From: Lepidurus packardi
Taxonomy: Eukaryota; Arthropoda; Branchiopoda; Notostraca; Triopsidae
Assembly: GCA_023053545.1 (NCBI GenBank)
Contig: JAKZAN010000007.1
Coordinates: forward strand, 4,154,001-4,218,000
DNA: 64,000 nt
Direction of reading: 5' to 3'
In this document: one piece after another, positions 45,701 to 56,990 of the stretch
Layout of the letters: each line of letters starts with the position of its first letter
Position numbering within the stretch: the first letter of the stretch is position 1
The notes under the pieces: generated by a model
Seen by the model: the letters and a program-made list of their open reading frames with translations, nothing else
Database searches by the model: none
Told to the model about the DNA's origin: nothing
Program-made: the position numbers and the translations under genes

Positions 45701-48700
45701 TAAAAGGTTTTTATTCCTGCTTTGGCACATGCTTGTCAAGACAGATTCGAGTCGTTGATGCTCGTGCAACAAAACGCTTCTGACAAATGTGATAAAAGGA
45801 CTCAATAGCGTGCTATAGCTGTCACCCAACTCATACAAAAGAATATTTTTTCGATGGGACAGATGGAAATTGCCTCTTTGTCTAAAAAATAAAGTTTAAA
45901 AAAATCTCTTGGATATCCTCTGCTCCAGCTCATATTTTTCTACAAAGATTTTATTATCTCTCTAAGTATACAGATGTATTTTTTCTTTCTTCTGCATAAT
46001 GTAAAAAGCCTTGGGTATTATAGGGGAAATACAACAAAGGGCTTGCGAAGAACCCCAACAGATATGCAGCGACCAAACTTGTAATTCCTGTATTACAAAT
46101 GAGCTGCAAAGCGCTGCAAAGCACTGCAAAAGACCTTTACCAGAATACTCTGGCGCTATACATTCCAAGAGCAAGCAAAAAGGCGAGGGAAAAAACAGAG
46201 AAAGAAAAGCTCACTTTGTTCGATCCAAATATTTGAACAGTTTAGCGTTAACTGAAAGCTAAGTCTAGGAAGCTACACTGGATGTACAGTACAGTACATT
46301 GTTGCCGAAAATTACTTTTTGCTTTTGCGACACGGCTAATGTCGTGGTCGTCGCCACCTTATTCTTGTTCCAAAACCGTGACCGCACACGTTGACCACCT
46401 CCCTTTTCTCTGAAGTCTTACATTCTGCGGCTATAACAGTAGGAAGCTAAAGGAGTTGGGGGGGCGGCAGACATTCTTATTGATAACAATGTATTGATAC
46501 CTTCCTCCTCTTTAAAAGGCATAGAAAATGGAAGTTTAGCCGTGTTAAGGCGACACAGAACTATTCGGCGAGTTTCTGGGGTGCGGTTTTCTCTTTTTTA
46601 TTTTAATGGCGGTAACTTATTCTTTATGGCTGGTCATCTTTTTTTCTTCCTCTTACGGACGGACAACGCATTTCTCCCGAAAGGTAAAACCAGGTTCTGG
46701 AAAGAGTTAAAGCTCGCTAGATATTTTCCAAGCACGTAGTTGACAAAGATCGAGAGGCTAGTTATTCCTTTTCATAGCTGTAATAGAATTTGGCTGAGCA
46801 AAAGCGGTTCCCCTGCTGATGTGCTTTTTGATATTTATAGAAGGTCCCTAAAGTAACGCTGGAGCATGTTATAAAACCCTGTAGTAGTAGAAGTAGCAGT
46901 TAGTTTAGTGGCTATATCGGCGAGATGTTGTACATATTACGATTGCTTTCTCCTCACGTCACATGTGCGGTTTATCTATTCTTGGTTTATATATTCTGTA
47001 GTACAGTACGTGGTGTACACTACACGGTATTACTGGATGGCGAATGGCATCCTTTTCATTGTTGGCTCTGGGGTGTAACTCAGGTCTTCGTTATGGTTCT
47101 GACCCCAATAACTCCATGACAACAGTTGTGGTTTGTGGTGCCCAGTAATTGACAGCTGAGGCGAATCGGAGTTAATGCATAAGGCTTTTATGACACGGTC
47201 GAATTCGCACGGATGTTGTATAAGTTGCAAAACTAGATCTGGCTGGGAATGGACTTGGGGGTGCGTGGCGCTTGACCAGTTCTTACGGATTACGGCGAAG
47301 CCCGAGTTTTTTTTTTAACATTTTTTGGGGGGTGGGGTAAATACTGGCTTATGGTCAAGTCATGTGATAAAAGCACGAGTCCATGTCTATGTATATTTGT
47401 GCGGTTGACCAAGACGACCGACGATTTACGACCCGCGCGTTATATTGATGTGGCGTAGTGCTTCGAAGGTGGTATATATTTCCCGAAGCCTTTACTTTTG
47501 GTATTGTTCGGTGACAACTGACAAGGTAGACACGGAGCCAAGTGAAAACCCTCCTTAGAAGGGTCTCCATTCAGTTTTTGTTGCAGCGTATTGACAGGGT
47601 TTTGCTCCTCCGCGCTCCGCGCAACCCCGTCTTTTTTATTTTATTCTATTTGAACAAGGTTGTCTTATGACTTTTTGTTTGGGGTATACTCTTCCTTTCT
47701 TTTCTTTTCATTCGTTTTCTTTTCACAGGCGAGCACTTTCAGAACTGTCCCGGCGTCGGCGGTACGATGACAAGCATGCTGATCCGGCCCTCAATGCCAT
47801 TGAGAATCATCGAGTTGGATGTGTGGGGTTGTACAAACGTTTTCATCTTTGTAACGAGCAGGTAATATTGGTTAGGGATCATTGAATTCGAAAGCAGAAT
47901 TTCGCACACAGACATGGCTTATATAGTTTTGAAGACTGTGGTGAATACTATAGACGCCCTTTCTTTTGTTGAAACATTTCAAGTTGAGCACATTGTCGTG
48001 GGTGTAACCTGATAATGTTGTAGCCTGGCTATGCTTGATTCAAACCGTGATAACCGTAAGCGGGTTTTCCTTTAGCTGGAAGTATGCATGTATGTGTGTA
48101 GAGCGTCTTTTAAAGCATCATTTAATGCCATGCGAGGGCTTTGTTTGCTAGGCCGGAAAACTCAAGATACCAAGACTTTCAGTTCAGTTCCTTTAAGCCT
48201 TTTTCGTCTTTCGTCTTCCTTTCCGAGCGGCTAAAAACCTTAACAAAGTGAGAAATGGAATATATGAACAATTTTATAATGGAGCACAAACTAAAGTGCG
48301 TTTTCAACTCTCAGTCTACTCTCAAGGATAGGTCTTAGGATATGGATGCGTTTCTGTGATTTATCTTTTTATTTTCTCTCAAGAAAAGGCGTTTCTATAG
48401 TAAAAGTCATGACGCGTACTTTCCATTAGCGAAAAGTGAATTATGACAGTCGTATTGACATGGTGACGTATACGTTACAACAAATCGGAGCTGTCACACG
48501 TTCCAGTTCATGACAAGTCAACTCGTTGTAACATAAGCCATCCGGGCCATTTTTTTGTATTATTTATACGGATGTGCGGGATTATATATGCCCAGAGCTG
48601 TTCAAGGAACACACACACAAAGTCTGTTTTCGGTTTCTGGTGACATTTAGCATTTTCTCTTATATGAAAGCGTAACATGTGCCATAGTCTTTGTATGCTA

Positions 48701-49498
48701 AAATAGAGCTCAAGTATCGTTTTACCCCGCCCACTCGCTTCCTGTTCCCTGTTGTTCTTTTTTAACATTTGTAAATATATTTTTAACATTTATTAAAAAA
48801 GGCAAAGAAATAAGTCAGAGAAGAAAATCATACAGCCGAGACCTTGATCAACCAAGGTTTGGCTTTGGCGGCGATGCTGATGGCAGTGAAATGTCATCGT
48901 TAGAGCGACTTTCTTTAATGTCAGTGTGGAGTATTAGTTTTCATTTTCAGCATCCCCCTGGAAAAGTTAGCTAGACAACCTTGTAATAGGTCAGCCTTTT
49001 GGTGGTCTAACCAAAACGGTAGATATTGGTTACAGTCATGTAATATGTGCTAAACTTGAACCTGGTAACCTGCTGTGAATGTCATTCTTAATTTTTTTTT
49101 AAATTCTTTTGCAGGAGTGTCCAACTGGGTCTCGCGATTTTAGAACGCAGCAGTGTGAATCATACAATGGGAAACATTTTATGGGACGCTATTATAGCTG
49201 GGAACCTCACGTTGACAGTAAGTTGTAATTTAGCCTTACTTACATTTTTAGCTCCATAAAACCCACAAGGGGAAACGGTTTTTACTATATCTTATTGTAT
49301 TTTCTTATTAAAGCAAAGGTTATACCCACAATAGTTTAAACACGTTCGTTTTTATTTCCAACAGATGATCATCCTTGTGAACTCAATTGCCGGGCGTTGG
49401 GGTACCGATTTTATGCCCTTCTCAACAAAACCGCCGTGGATGGCACACGCTGTTATGCAAATGACCCTACCAAAGTCTGCGTCACTGGAGTTTGCAAG
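36764..49498 (+). CDS. THSD4: THSD4/ADAMTSL-family extracellular matrix protein (partial, five exons)
   Basis: Exons 36764-36884, 42442-42599, 47729-47861, 49115-49217 and 49365-49498 join with matching phases into about 217 residues; both ends are missing. The first visible exon encodes a hydrophobic segment ([18 protein letters not shown]), a signal peptide or signal anchor, and opens with the third base of a split codon, so a start exon lies upstream. A thrombospondin type-1 repeat follows ([17 protein letters not shown]), then an arginine-rich linker. A cysteine-rich ADAMTS-type module comes next ([61 protein letters not shown]), matching THSD4/ADAMTSL4 block by block. No metalloprotease domain is seen. 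Family members are secreted and bind fibrillin or basement-membrane matrix. The next expected block (a CD-x-LGSD type spacer start) was not found in the window. Introns are 1.3-5.6 kb except one of 147 nt. Confidence 0.85.
36885..42441 (+). other. first long THSD4 intron
   Basis: 5557 nt with no gene recognised. It contains a long poly-T run (about 40105-40129). A 183-codon frame at 40028-40579 owes part of its length to that run and looks like chance. Confidence 0.5.
42688..43754. mobile_element. TTAA-flanked foldback element with 442-bp inverted arms
   Basis: The left arm (42688-43129) and right arm (43313-43754) are each 442 bp. Reading one against the reverse complement of the other I found no mismatch. 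They enclose a 183-bp spacer. Both outer ends are TTAAAGGGGGAGTAAGG, so TTAA marks each end as in piggyBac-type insertions. The arms are related to the 784-bp element at 19543-20326. A short minus-strand frame runs from the spacer into the left arm (43174-43064, separate entry). The perfect arms imply a very recent origin, recent gene conversion, or an assembly fold. Confidence 0.85.
43064..43174 (-). pseudogene. 36-residue acidic peptide frame inside the foldback element
   Basis: ATG at 43174 on the minus strand opens [20 protein letters not shown] and ends at TGA at 43064-43066 inside the left arm. A Ser/Asp-rich acidic opening of this kind is common at the start of piggyBac transposases, so this may be what remains of one. 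No further transposase sequence is present. This is an inference from composition and the TTAA ends only. Confidence 0.3.
43937..43952. repeat. C16 homopolymer run
   Basis: Sixteen consecutive C in an AT-rich intron, one of three such C/G runs within 1.2 kb. Confidence 0.9.
44430..44446. repeat. C17 homopolymer run
   Basis: Seventeen consecutive C, 480 bp from the preceding C16 run. Confidence 0.9.
45052..45069. repeat. G18 homopolymer run
   Basis: Eighteen consecutive G, opposite in strand to the two C runs upstream. It has G-quadruplex potential on the plus strand. Confidence 0.9.
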
Positions 49499-51818
49499 GT
49501 AAGGGAACCATTTCAGTTGTCAATTTTCATCCCCAGGTAACAGAATAGGGAGGTTGATTGGGAATTTCGCACGGTGACAGAGAACTTTTTTTTCTCGAGA
49601 TTTGTTAGACAACGCAAGAGGGGGACTTAGTTAAGGCCTCATTGAATTGGCGAAGGTCTATCTTGGCTAACATACACAAGGGATACAATAAGGGTGGGAG
49701 CTTGCACAAACCAATAGTTTTTGGTTTTTGGGTGCCTTTTATGTGGTCTTGGGACCCAGAAACATGGGCTTGGTTCGGTGAATCATGATATTTTCATTCT
49801 TACATGTGTTAAAAGCGTACCAGCCATTGTCCTCTTGTTCTCTCTCTCTCTCTCTAATGTTTGCGGCGGCCTAACGTTCTAACTCTAAACCTTTCAGCTT
49901 TTGGCAAACACAAGGTTTCTATATGAAATCTTGTCCAGCCCCAGCTGCCCGTTTTGGAGACCAATTGACAATTCCGAGAGGGAGAGAGAGAAGGATGAAA
50001 GAGAGACGCTCATATTGCTGTCATCGCTTTCAATAATTTCAATAGATGAGCGTTTCCTCCGAACGATTGCTGTCACAGTGGCTCCCGCCATGCCATGAAA
50101 CCTTCCCCTCTTTCTCCGCCTGTCCGACTTGATTTCACATCTCGGGGAGCAACAATAGGCTGCATATTACTTCCATTTGACCTCTACTGCTGTTTCTGCG
50201 GAGGGGAGTCTTCATCTCAATGAATCGCTATGATGCTGCGTTTATCTCGCTTGCTCACGCCGCAACAACTCTATAGAAGACTGCCTAGTAATGTTAATTT
50301 AAATTGAAAGGAGAGACGGGCTCGCCTTTTGATTTTTGTATTGTTTAAAACGGCTTCAGAAGCCGTTTTGTGTGCGTTTATGCATTTAGGAATTTGATAG
50401 TCGGCCCTCCCAGCCAAGACAGACACCCCCCTTTTAACCGTAACCTTTTTCTTGATGTTATTGTGCCAACTGTAAGACTGTATGGGCTTTTTCAAGTTGG
50501 GGAACCTTTGCAAAGGAGAGAGAGATGTATATGTGTAAGGCTTCGTCGGCAAGCAGGGACAGGGAGCGTAATTATAGGCTCTTACTTTTCAAGCCGCGGA
50601 GAAGAAAAGGCTTAAAAGACTTGAGCAACGAAGCAAAGTTTCTACTGGCTTTGACGGTCATAACATTCCATCGACGGACTTTTTTCCTTTGACTTTCTTC
50701 TAAAATACATGCGGCACTTCCTTCGCTAAGGAGAAAACATGCGTGACCAAGTATGCGACTATATAGGTCCTTGCGTCCCGTTTAATGCGTTACCCAGGAA
50801 GCTCTCCTGCTCAGCCAGCGAAGAAGGAAACTGGGTTATAATTTATAATTAGTCAATTATATTCTTTGGGACCCCAAAGTGCAAGAAAAGTATTGTACTC
50901 ACTATGGATTTACCATAGTGCTCATTGTGCATTGTGCACGACTTTACGATTGATATTAGCTTAATTTAGGCAATTGAAGAAGAAAGAACGATGTGCAAAT
51001 GAAAGAACCAGTAAAGCCCCACGGGTTCCTAAGCAAAAGAAAAGGAACCGGGTTTACGCTGAAGGCAGTAGTTAGTTGAACAATATGCTACTACTGTACT
51101 GAAGATGCTTTCCCGGTTCGGATGCGATGCTTGTTATGCAAATATAGGGTCATTAACTGTATACTTGGCTTTCGTGCGTTTTGAATCGGGTAGCGGACGT
51201 TTTCAAATCGTAACATTGTAAGTGCAGTACCAAGGTTAGCTTTTTCCCGTTTCGAAGTTTTGAAGATTATTTAATGAAGACAAGTCTGGGAACAGCTGAG
51301 ACAGTTGTTATTCTAAGCCTTGGCACTGAAGCCAAGAACTCACAACTAATTGTTCATCTCCAATGCCAAGGGAAAGGTATGCAGTTGGAGTTAGACCAAT
51401 GTGTATGGGGGGGACTGGTAGCTAATGGAAAATTATAAAGCTGCGTTGCAACGCCCTTCATTAATGCAAACTAGCAGTCAAAGGTGTTTCAAATGGTTTG
51501 GGGTTGAGATGAATTGATAAAACGCTGGCTTTTGCGTTGTAGAAACCTAAGAAAAAAATGCACACAATAACCCCTGAAAGCGCGTGATGTTGAGCCCAAG
51601 CTAGCGGTTCTTAATTAGCCTTCCAGCGTGGAATCGTGGGTAGGCAAACATTTGCTGCTGATTAAAAAGACGGCTCAGGACAACATGCACGATTACTTTT
51701 CTTCAGTTTTCCCTTCAGTCAAAATTCAAAAATTGGAATTGTAACGACTTAAACTAACGGACGCCATCTAACGATAGTTAGTCATACTGAGCGCTTACCT
51801 TTTCGATGTTGTAAATGA

Positions 51819-51833
51819 CCGCTAGGTGGCGAC
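51819..51833 (+). promoter_or_regulatory. CTCF-like motif
   Basis: CCGCTAGGTGGCGAC fits the CCGCNNGGNGGC core of CTCF sites. A weaker opposed copy, GACGCCATCTAACG, lies 46 bp upstream (51760-51773). The pair could also be short inverted ends of a small repeat. Confidence 0.3.
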
Positions 51834-54800
51834 GGAGGTTCGAATGCCAGGAAAAGTTTGACAAGAGCGGAGATCAAATAGTGAAGTATGTTAATGAGTT
51901 TTTTTTGGCATGGGCTTAGAGACGAGTGTTCCTCATCAATTTTTAATGAGTATACTTAAAAGGGCGGTTGCGAAAACTATAATAGTGCATACTTCAACCC
52001 CCGCATTGTAGGTTGCATTGCGTTTACATATGATAGGGTTCAGGCGAAGTGTCGTGCCAAATAAGGGCACAAGGACCGTGTAGTGCCTGATGGGTGTGGG
52101 ATGGAAGAAAAAGACTTTTTTGTAGGTATGGATGGAACGGAGAACGAGTAACCCTTTGAACTGTTTTCAGCTCCCATCCCCTTTTGTCTTTTGTGTGATG
52201 GCTTCTTGACACGCCCCATTAAATGAGCTTCCATTCCTCCGCCCAATTCACTTTGAAAAGATAGTTAAGTCAAGCCGTGCCGATATGGCATTTGGGGCTC
52301 TCACTCTACTACCTCTCTCTTCGTTTAATTCAAACGTCAGAACAACACCGCCTTTTGGCACCGTCCATTTTTTGTGCACGTCCTCGACTTGGCAGAATCT
52401 GAGGGTTCAATCCAAACCTTTTCATATCTAACTAGACTCGACCTTATTTCACGCCTTTTATATTTCGTTACGTGCCCCCCCCAACTCCCGACGTGGAAAA
52501 AATAAGAGTAAGAAAAAAAACGGATAAAAAGTTTGAGGTTCATAATTTCCAGGGTTGTCACTCGCATGGGTGATATTCTTAAAGTAAAAGCACTGGTTTA
52601 TGATGACAATAAGGGCCTTTTGCAACTATGGTATTGTTAATGTAGGCCTTTGGAAAATTTCTCTGCGCGGCTCCCACCATTTCATGTTTTATGTGACAAC
52701 TTGACAAGATGGATGTAATATACGTTGAGGGCAGAGACGAGTCAAAGGTCTTTATTATTAAAGCCAAATACGTAAACGATAGCCGGTGCAATGCCGAGTG
52801 ACGTCACCGGAGATTTTCTTTTTTAACGACAAGCGGGCGAGGTTAATTGAATGTCATGGGTAATGGTCCTTATTGAAGAAGGTGGTGATGGACAGTATTT
52901 ATGGCGATAGGGTTGGATACGTTTCATTTATCAATTATGCCCACGTTTATGGACTGCTGAGCTTTATAGTTCACATTCACGTGTTTTTCTCTGCTTAGGA
53001 AATGAAAGTTTTGTATGTGGTTGTATGGAAATGAGCAAAAGACGAATCGAATGGTTAAAAGGGCCACAGTAGCCAACTGTGGGTCAGAAAGGGATATGGG
53101 AGAATGCGCTGGAATTTGTAATGGAGAGAAGGGAACAAGATGGGTCGCCGGGATTAACGTTAATTTGCATACTTTTCCAGCGCAGAAACGTCTGCGCCAT
53201 AAGGTTATACCGTGTAAACTCTTCCCGGTTCAGATCTCGTGTTACATGCTTCATTTATCTCATCGGAAAGCATGAAATGAGATGGAAGTTTTACAACACC
53301 TGTTAGGGCTATCCATCTCTCCATCCTGGTGGAGAAAACCTTCGGCCAAAAAGGCGGCCCCCTTTTTAGGGGTTTATGCGTAAGCAAGAATGGCCCCCTT
53401 TTTGCATGCGTGAGTGTGTGTAGGATTGCTGTTTGGAAATAGAAGAGCAAAAGGGAATGGTTATAAACATTTGTTACCGATTTGTCGTACCCCTTTTACC
53501 GGTTTCCAAAATGCAATGCATGCACAACTTGGGAAGATTCTTGGGCATGTGGGAGGGGAAATCGAATGCCGTTTTTTTCTTTCTTTCCTTTTTTGATTCA
53601 CTGGACTCTTTTGGCACACAGAGTCACCGTTCGTGTTTACGCTTTGCAAAACCCTCCCATGACAGGAAACCCCAAATGAGTGAATGCAGCAATGACTGTC
53701 ATCAGGAGCGGTTTGTCAAATTTGCATATCCGTACGAAAAAAGAAACTTACTGTGCTTGAAATCCACCCCCCTCAAACAAGAGCGCCATTATGCAAAAAA
53801 AAAGAAGTCTGCGAAGGTTTGGCGCCAAAAGGCAAACATTGGCACACTTGCAGTGACGAACTTGCTGCGGTTTTGGACTTGCCGATCCCCATTATTAGAA
53901 AAAGAAAATAAAGAGTTGGCTTTATCTTTCTAGCATTCGTACACTAGTGTGACGTCATGACTGGGATGAAGGTTACCTAAATTGGGATCACTTTTGAGAA
54001 CAATTCTTCGCCAGTTTCAGGAGTCTTTTGGGGGCCGTTGATAGACGCTTATGACGTCACTTGAGAGTTCGAGTTTTATTGTTTTTTTTCGTTAAAGTGT
54101 TTGTTTTAATTCTGATTTCTCGGGGTGTTGGAGCGTTGCGAGCCGGGCCAGAAAAACGAGAAATGAGAATGTAAGTTTTGTGTAAGTCTGGAGGGATATA
54201 TACACTCTATAAGACGGTTCTTGGCGGTGCCCGGTGCGTGAGTTGAGTTGAGTGAGTCGGTCTATGTCATGCAGTAAAGAAAAGTCTGCGGCACTGCACT
54301 ACCAGCGTGCCATGTTAGTATTTAAGCGCGTGTGTGGGGCTGCGCGGACTTTAGTCGTGAAGCAAGGGAGCTAGTGAAGCTCTCTTCAAGGCTTGGCAGA
54401 CGTTTGGGTTCTGTGCCAAAGTGGGAAAGAGTTTGCCTAGTTTTGATAGTTAAAAGTACGTGACATTCTCGAGGAAGAAAGTGCGACAGAAGGTAAAATA
54501 GATTATTTTCGAGACGCTGAATTCCCCCACCCCCAAAAATATTAGGGGGTTGGCAGAAAGAGAGAGAGAGAAAAAAGTGTCCGAAACCAAATGATGTGTT
54601 AGGACCCTATTTAGTTCTTTGACTTGGTTAAAGCTTTCCTGAAGTCGGCAAGGCGGAAAGTCCAAGACATGGTCCAAGTCATTTAGAAAAAAAACGTGCG
54701 TGGGAAAAAATTTGCGGGCTGATATGCAGAGACGCAACGCGCACAACCTTATGTTCCGCAGTTAGTAGTTTAAATGGCTGTGTGTGTATGTGTGTTAGTT

Positions 54801-55290
54801 AGTGGAGTTTTTTTTTAACACGCTATGAAGCGTTTGTTGGGGAGCCACTTGGCTACGCTTATGGAAACTTCTTTTCGAGTCCACGAACTCGACAGCAGAC
54901 CTAGGCCTGATGCCTTTTGGCTCGCAATCCGAAAGACGTGAGAAGAAAGCTGAAAGGATTCTTTGGCAACGCTTAGATTACTATTACGCGAGCATTCACA
55001 TATACGTATATATACACACACGCATGCACAGTTAAGTTACACAGTATAGTACTGATGCGTACCTTTTCCTGATTAGTTTTAAAAGGAAAACAAAAATCGG
55101 GAGGGGAAATCGGGCGGATCAGAATGTGAAGATATAGCAGATTGTTTGAGAAAGAAAATCAGCAATTGCGGGCGGAATTGACATGTTGCTTATTGCAGTC
55201 GTTTGTCTTGCGCTCCACGTGATGCAGATAAGGAAATTATGCGACTGGGAGACGTGTGTGCGTTTTCCATGGAACAGATGAAAGACTCAC

Positions 55291-55392
55291 GATAGCAATT
55301 AATCCCTGAGCCTCGCATTCCACTGGGTTAAGAATAAGAACTTGGTTCTCTTTTTGGCGAACTTGCAGCGTCCTTTCGCGTTCACGTTCCTC
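55291..55392 (-). CDS. possible orphan coiled-coil exon, minus strand
   Basis: An acceptor (TTTTTGTTTTCAG) and a strong donor (ATC|GTGAGT) bound exactly 34 open codons in phase 0-0. They start EERERERTLQVRQKENQVL and end AQGLIAI. The start is strongly charged and helical. It lies inside the presumed THSD4 intron on the opposite strand. No family was recognised and no partner exon was found. Confidence 0.25.
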
Positions 55393-55499
55393 CTGAAAAC
55401 AAAAAGTTAGATATGGTTTCCTTGCATGTATGGCTCTTTTTTTGTCCGGATTTTCCATGTGTAAAGTCATCGTCATCGTATTCAATGTGGTTAAGAGCG

Positions 55500-55582
55500 A
55501 AAAAAGTGCTTGGCGAAAGACTTTTAGCAACTTTTTTTTTATTCAAATAAAAGTGCTTGGCGAAAGACTTGGCAACTTTTTT
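55500..55582. repeat. direct tandem duplication
   Basis: AAAAGTGCTTGGCGAAAGAC occurs twice, 48 bp apart, each copy followed by a GCAACTTTTTT run, indicating a recent local duplication. Confidence 0.8.
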
Positions 55583-56651
55583 CTCAAGTGGTTACAAGCT
55601 AGGGCAACAGGTGCTCGGAATTTACTGTATATGTACTGATTATTATTGACGGGCAGGAGCCAAATTTCGTGTGCAAATAAAGCTGTGGGTAAATTTTCTT
55701 TTTCATGTTTGCTTACATTTTTGGAAAGTTTTCCCCAGTTTTTATTTATTTGTTTGTTTGTTGTTGTTGTTTTTTTTTTTAAAAAGAAGACAAGTCCGCT
55801 CAACATCACGTTGTAGTAAGCATTAGCATCGCTTATCGATACCGATTGGGAAATCCGGGTTGAAAAAAGGGTTTACTAAGGAGTTACTGAGTATGTATGC
55901 AGGTAACTGGTTATCTCTTGAGGAGAAGAAAATAAAGGAATGGAAAGAAAAGTGTGCGGCTGCTGTAGCACGATTTGGGAGAGATGGATTCGTGAGCCAT
56001 CCATATAGCGTATAGCGATTTAAGATGCATTTGAAAAGACACCAGATAACGCGTTCAAGTCTTATTTCCTCGAAAGGAACCTCGCACTTTTGTTAAGGGG
56101 CTTGATTGACGATAAATCACCTGCTGTCTGGAGCCAGCAACTTTCGCGCGGAAGCCAAGTTGAGCCTTTTTTTGTCCCCGTGTGCTTATCTGGTCCATCT
56201 TTTCTTTTTTTAAGAATTTTTTTTTTAACTTTGACAAGTTTGAAATCCATCCGATGTACAAATGAGTGAAGGCTAGTATTCTTGTAACGGAATTAGGCAA
56301 AAGAGTTGGGATTTCCTGCCGGCAGCGCGAAAGTTAAAAGGAGTATGCGCAAGACATAACGAGCGGAGGTTAATTATGTATTCAGAGAGCGTCGTGGCCC
56401 TCAACTTCATTCCAGAACGGGTTAGGCTAACTTCAGCTTGGGCTCAGCGGACGCCAAAAAACCCTCATAGGCTCTGAACTTCAACTTCTAGTTTGGCAGT
56501 TTATATGTCCTGTACTTGGGATCTATTTAGGAAAATTTTTTAAAAATGAAGAGAAGAACAGGTTTAACAACGATTTTAAAAACCTTGGCCAGATGTTTTG
56601 CTCCGTTTCGATGTCCTAATCATACTTTCCAACCTGACGAGACAATGTGTC

Positions 56652-56990
56652 CCTTCTATTTAGAGTAATCTTTATATTTATTTATTTTTATTTTCAAAAA
56701 AGAAAAGGAAAATGGTAAAATTAAACAGTTTGTTTTAGTTCCTTCTATCTAGCGTAATCTTTATAATTATTTTTTATTTCAAAAAAGGGAAAAGAAAAAA
56801 AAATAGTAAAAAAATAAAAAGAAATCTATTTGAAATAATCTTTTAAATTTTTTATTCGAAAAAAATTCATAAAAATAGTACAATTTAAAAAAATAATCCT
56901 TCTATTATGAGTAATCTTGATATTTATTTTGTATTTGGAAAAAAGGAAACTAAAAACAAATTTTAAAAAATAAGAAAAGTAAGGAAAATG
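56652..56990. repeat. AT-rich minisatellite, four units of about 75-92 bp
   Basis: Units beginning CCTTCTATTTAGAGTAATCT start near 56652, 56741, 56824 (degraded) and 56898. Each continues with a T-rich half and then an A-rich half, so each unit is also a weak hairpin. No coding capacity. Confidence 0.7.

Larger units (their letters stand above)
42600..47728 (+). other. second long THSD4 intron
   Basis: 5129 nt. It holds the large foldback element (42688-43754), homopolymer C and G runs (43937, 44430 and 45052), and a lone end of a TTAA-type MITE near 44151-44170. No exon of another gene is convincing. Confidence 0.5.

Noticed and set aside
45607-45838. Minus-strand open stretch ending at a GTAAGT donor ([14 protein letters not shown]...)
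   Set aside because: The donor is good, but there is no in-frame ATG or clean acceptor at its start.
51770-51860. A GGTTCGAATGCC box resembling a tRNA T-loop/B box near 51838
   Set aside because: No matching D-arm, anticodon stem or acceptor stem could be placed around it.
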